Below are positions 62,488 through 64,000 of a stretch of DNA of 64,000 nucleotides, piece by piece (the stretch's first letter is position 1; each line of letters starts with the position of its first letter). Origin of the DNA: Bdellovibrio sp. ZAP7 (GTDB taxonomy: Bacteria; Bdellovibrionota_B; Oligoflexia; Oligoflexales; RGVZ01); NCBI GenBank assembly GCA_945900755.1, contig CAMDKS010000013.1:1-64000 (forward strand), read 5' to 3'. Made by a program: the position numbers and the translations under genes. Under the pieces are notes generated by a model, which did not search any database, was not told the origin of the DNA, and was given only the letters and a program-made list of their open reading frames with translations.

Positions 62488-63489
62488 GTGGCAAGTACTC
62501 AATCAAAATCTACCCAGGCATCAAGTGCAGATGGCTTTGCCGCATCCTCTGCGTTAGCTGCGATGTGCAAGGCGTCCTCAGATCCCCTGCGCATTGATAT
62601 CGTAAGAGTGCTAAGCAAGGAGTCTTTTGGCGTGCAAGAGCTCGCTTCGATTTTAGGTGTACCGCAACCAGGAATGAGTCATCATTTAAAAATTCTTGCA
62701 AAATGTGGTCTCTTGGTCACGCGTCGCCAAGGTAATTCCATATTTTATCGGCGAGCTCTACTTCTCGATAGTGAATCACAAAGTCGACTACAATCCAGTC
62801 TTTACACCGCGATTGACGAGATTTCTCTGCCTGACGACTACAGTAAAAGGATCTCGGAAGTCTACGACGAAAGGTCGCTGCAGTCGCGCAACTATTTCGA
62901 CCGAAATGTTGAAAAATTCGCAGAAAATCAGGGGATGCTGTGCGATCTGGGGCAGTATTTAGGCAATCTTCTTGAGTTGCTCGACGTGATGCAACTGCCA
63001 AGAAAAAGTCAGGTTTTGGAAGTTGGGCCAGGGCAGGGCCTCTTCCTTGACGAGCTAGCCAAGCGTTTTGACAAAATCGTCGCCCTCGATAATTCTGGGG
63101 AAATGTTGAAGCTCGCAAAAAGTCGCTCAACTCGACGCAGTGATAATATTCAATTTGTTAATCGCTCCCTCGACGCCTACAAGATTAGCACGCAAGAATC
63201 GTTTGATGCGGTGGTATTAAATATGGTATTGCACCATATGCCCTCTCCACAGCAGGCTCTTAAGAAATTAGGGGACATACTTCAGGTTGGCGGTTTTTTG
63301 CTTATAGCCGATCTTTGCTCTCACAATCAAGAATGGGCTAGAGAATCGTGTGGCGATGTTTGGCTTGGCTTTGATCCAAAAGATGTTGATGAGTGGGCTG
63401 CGAGTGCGGGGTTTAACGTAGAGCAAAGTCTTTATTTAGGTTTGAAGAATGGCTTTCAGATTCAGCTGAAGCTGTTTAGAAAATATTAG
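62488..63489 (+). CDS. sahR: ArsR-type HTH fused to SAM methyltransferase domain (SahR-like regulator)
   Basis: 333 residues from GTG 62488 (AAGGA upstream). An ArsR-type winged helix occupies ~18-100 ([39 protein letters not shown]). A class I methyltransferase-like domain follows at ~165-330 ([41 protein letters not shown]). This fusion is the SahR family, which senses S-adenosylhomocysteine and represses SAM-cycle genes. It lies 56 bases before ahcY, a known SahR target. The name is by architecture and context. Confidence 0.82.
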   Translation: MASTQSKSTQASSADGFAASSALAAMCKASSDPLRIDIVRVLSKESFGVQELASILGVPQPGMSHHLKILAKCGLLVTRRQGNSIFYRRALLLDSESQSRLQSSLYTAIDEISLPDDYSKRISEVYDERSLQSRNYFDRNVEKFAENQGMLCDLGQYLGNLLELLDVMQLPRKSQVLEVGPGQGLFLDELAKRFDKIVALDNSGEMLKLAKSRSTRRSDNIQFVNRSLDAYKISTQESFDAVVLNMVLHHMPSPQQALKKLGDILQVGGFLLIADLCSHNQEWARESCGDVWLGFDPKDVDEWAASAGFNVEQSLYLGLKNGFQIQLKLFRKY

Positions 63490-63545
63490 GGTCAATGAAG
63501 AATTTATTAACGCTTTTTAACAGCATAATTAGAAGGAAAAAACAG

Positions 63546-64000
63546 ATGTCAAAACATGATTACAAAGTAGCGGACATGAGCCTCGCCGATTTCGGTCGCA
63601 GAGAAATTATCCTTGCAGAGGTTGAGATGCCCGCACTTATGGGCCTACGCCGCAAGCACAGTGCTGCAAAGCCTTTAAAAGGCGCCAAGGTCATTGGTTG
63701 CATTCACATGACAATCCAGACTGCCGTTTTAATTGAAACTCTCGTTGATCTTGGCGCAGAAGTTCGCTGGTCTTCATGTAACATCTTCTCGACCCAAGAT
63801 CACGCAGCCGCTGCTATCGCAAAAGCTGGCGTAGCGGTTTATGCTTGGAAAGGCCAAACCAACGAAGAAGCTAGCTGGTGTATTGAGCAAACCATTCTTA
63901 AGGATGGCCAGCCTTGGGATTGCAACATGATTTTGGACGATGGCGGCGACCTAACTGAAATGGTTCACCACAAATATCCAAAAATGCTCGATAAGATTCA
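63546..64000 (+). CDS. ahcY: Adenosylhomocysteinase, N-terminal part (3'-truncated by window edge)
   Basis: ATG 63546 has AAGGA upstream, and the frame is open to base 64000. The visible ~151 residues match S-adenosylhomocysteine hydrolase: [68 protein letters not shown] and MILDDGGD. It splits SAH to adenosine and homocysteine. Likely co-transcribed with and controlled by the SahR-like gene. Confidence 0.95.
   Translation, partial: MSKHDYKVADMSLADFGRREIILAEVEMPALMGLRRKHSAAKPLKGAKVIGCIHMTIQTAVLIETLVDLGAEVRWSSCNIFSTQDHAAAAIAKAGVAVYAWKGQTNEEASWCIEQTILKDGQPWDCNMILDDGGDLTEMVHHKYPKMLDKI

Overview
The window looks like a chromosomal segment of a predatory or gliding bacterium of the Bdellovibrionota, or a close relative among the former delta-proteobacteria. 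This is inferred from gene content, not from a marker-gene tree. The pointers are a large mosaic fibre protein built on repeated GIGTTSP motifs, a single-locus Agl/Glt gliding-type motor with an AgmX/PglI-domain FHA protein, many predicted lipoproteins, and an ArsR-methyltransferase regulator next to ahcY. GC content was not computed but looks moderate. No rRNA, tRNA, CRISPR array, transposase or integrase was seen.

Layout. 1-4917 is the 3' part of a giant trimeric-fibre gene that is cut by the left edge. It converges on a YD-repeat lipoprotein (4947-6803). 6.8-14.2 kb is an accessory zone: a decayed gene, a nucleotidyltransferase/antitoxin-like pair with its own promoter and tandem operator-like repeats, a secreted unknown, a beta-carbonic anhydrase, a trypsin-like lipoprotein with an (Asn-Pro)n tract, and a hicAB module lying between two perfect 72-bp copies of the fabI 3' end. 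14.3-24.7 kb holds an outer-membrane gluzincin-like protein with a CBS-hybrid histidine kinase, dus, a multicopper oxidase, apaG, and a surE-nlpD pair. 24.9-28.5 kb is a cell-surface sugar region (polytopic membrane protein, a glycosyltransferase interrupted by an in-frame amber codon, a methyltransferase).

28.5-39.4 kb is the most coherent system: on the minus strand, a TolQ-like protein, two TolR-like proteins, a beta-barrel, three TPR proteins and the FHA/TonB-like GltG. This is the composition of the core Agl-Glt envelope-spanning motor known from Myxococcus gliding. Related 13-bp tandem repeats lie upstream of both aglR and gltG. A sigma70-like promoter precedes aglR.

39.65-42.4 kb carries an orphan nuoB, a degenerate receiver/HATPase protein and icd, closed by an intrinsic terminator. 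42.5-44.6 kb has two lipoproteins and a thioredoxin-like protein. 44.8-49.2 kb is an Fe(III)-type ABC transporter operon (binding protein, ATPase, fused permease) with an 11-C tract in its leader. 49.2-55.1 kb is a tight minus-strand six-gene cluster (subtilase lipoprotein, small membrane protein, helical lipoprotein, exported protein, HAMP-like membrane protein, C-terminal J-domain protein) that I cannot match to a described system. 55.3-61.4 kb is a housekeeping run gmk-spoT-(secreted unknown)-metG-S51 peptidase. A RIO-type kinase and then a SahR-like regulator with the start of ahcY finish the window.
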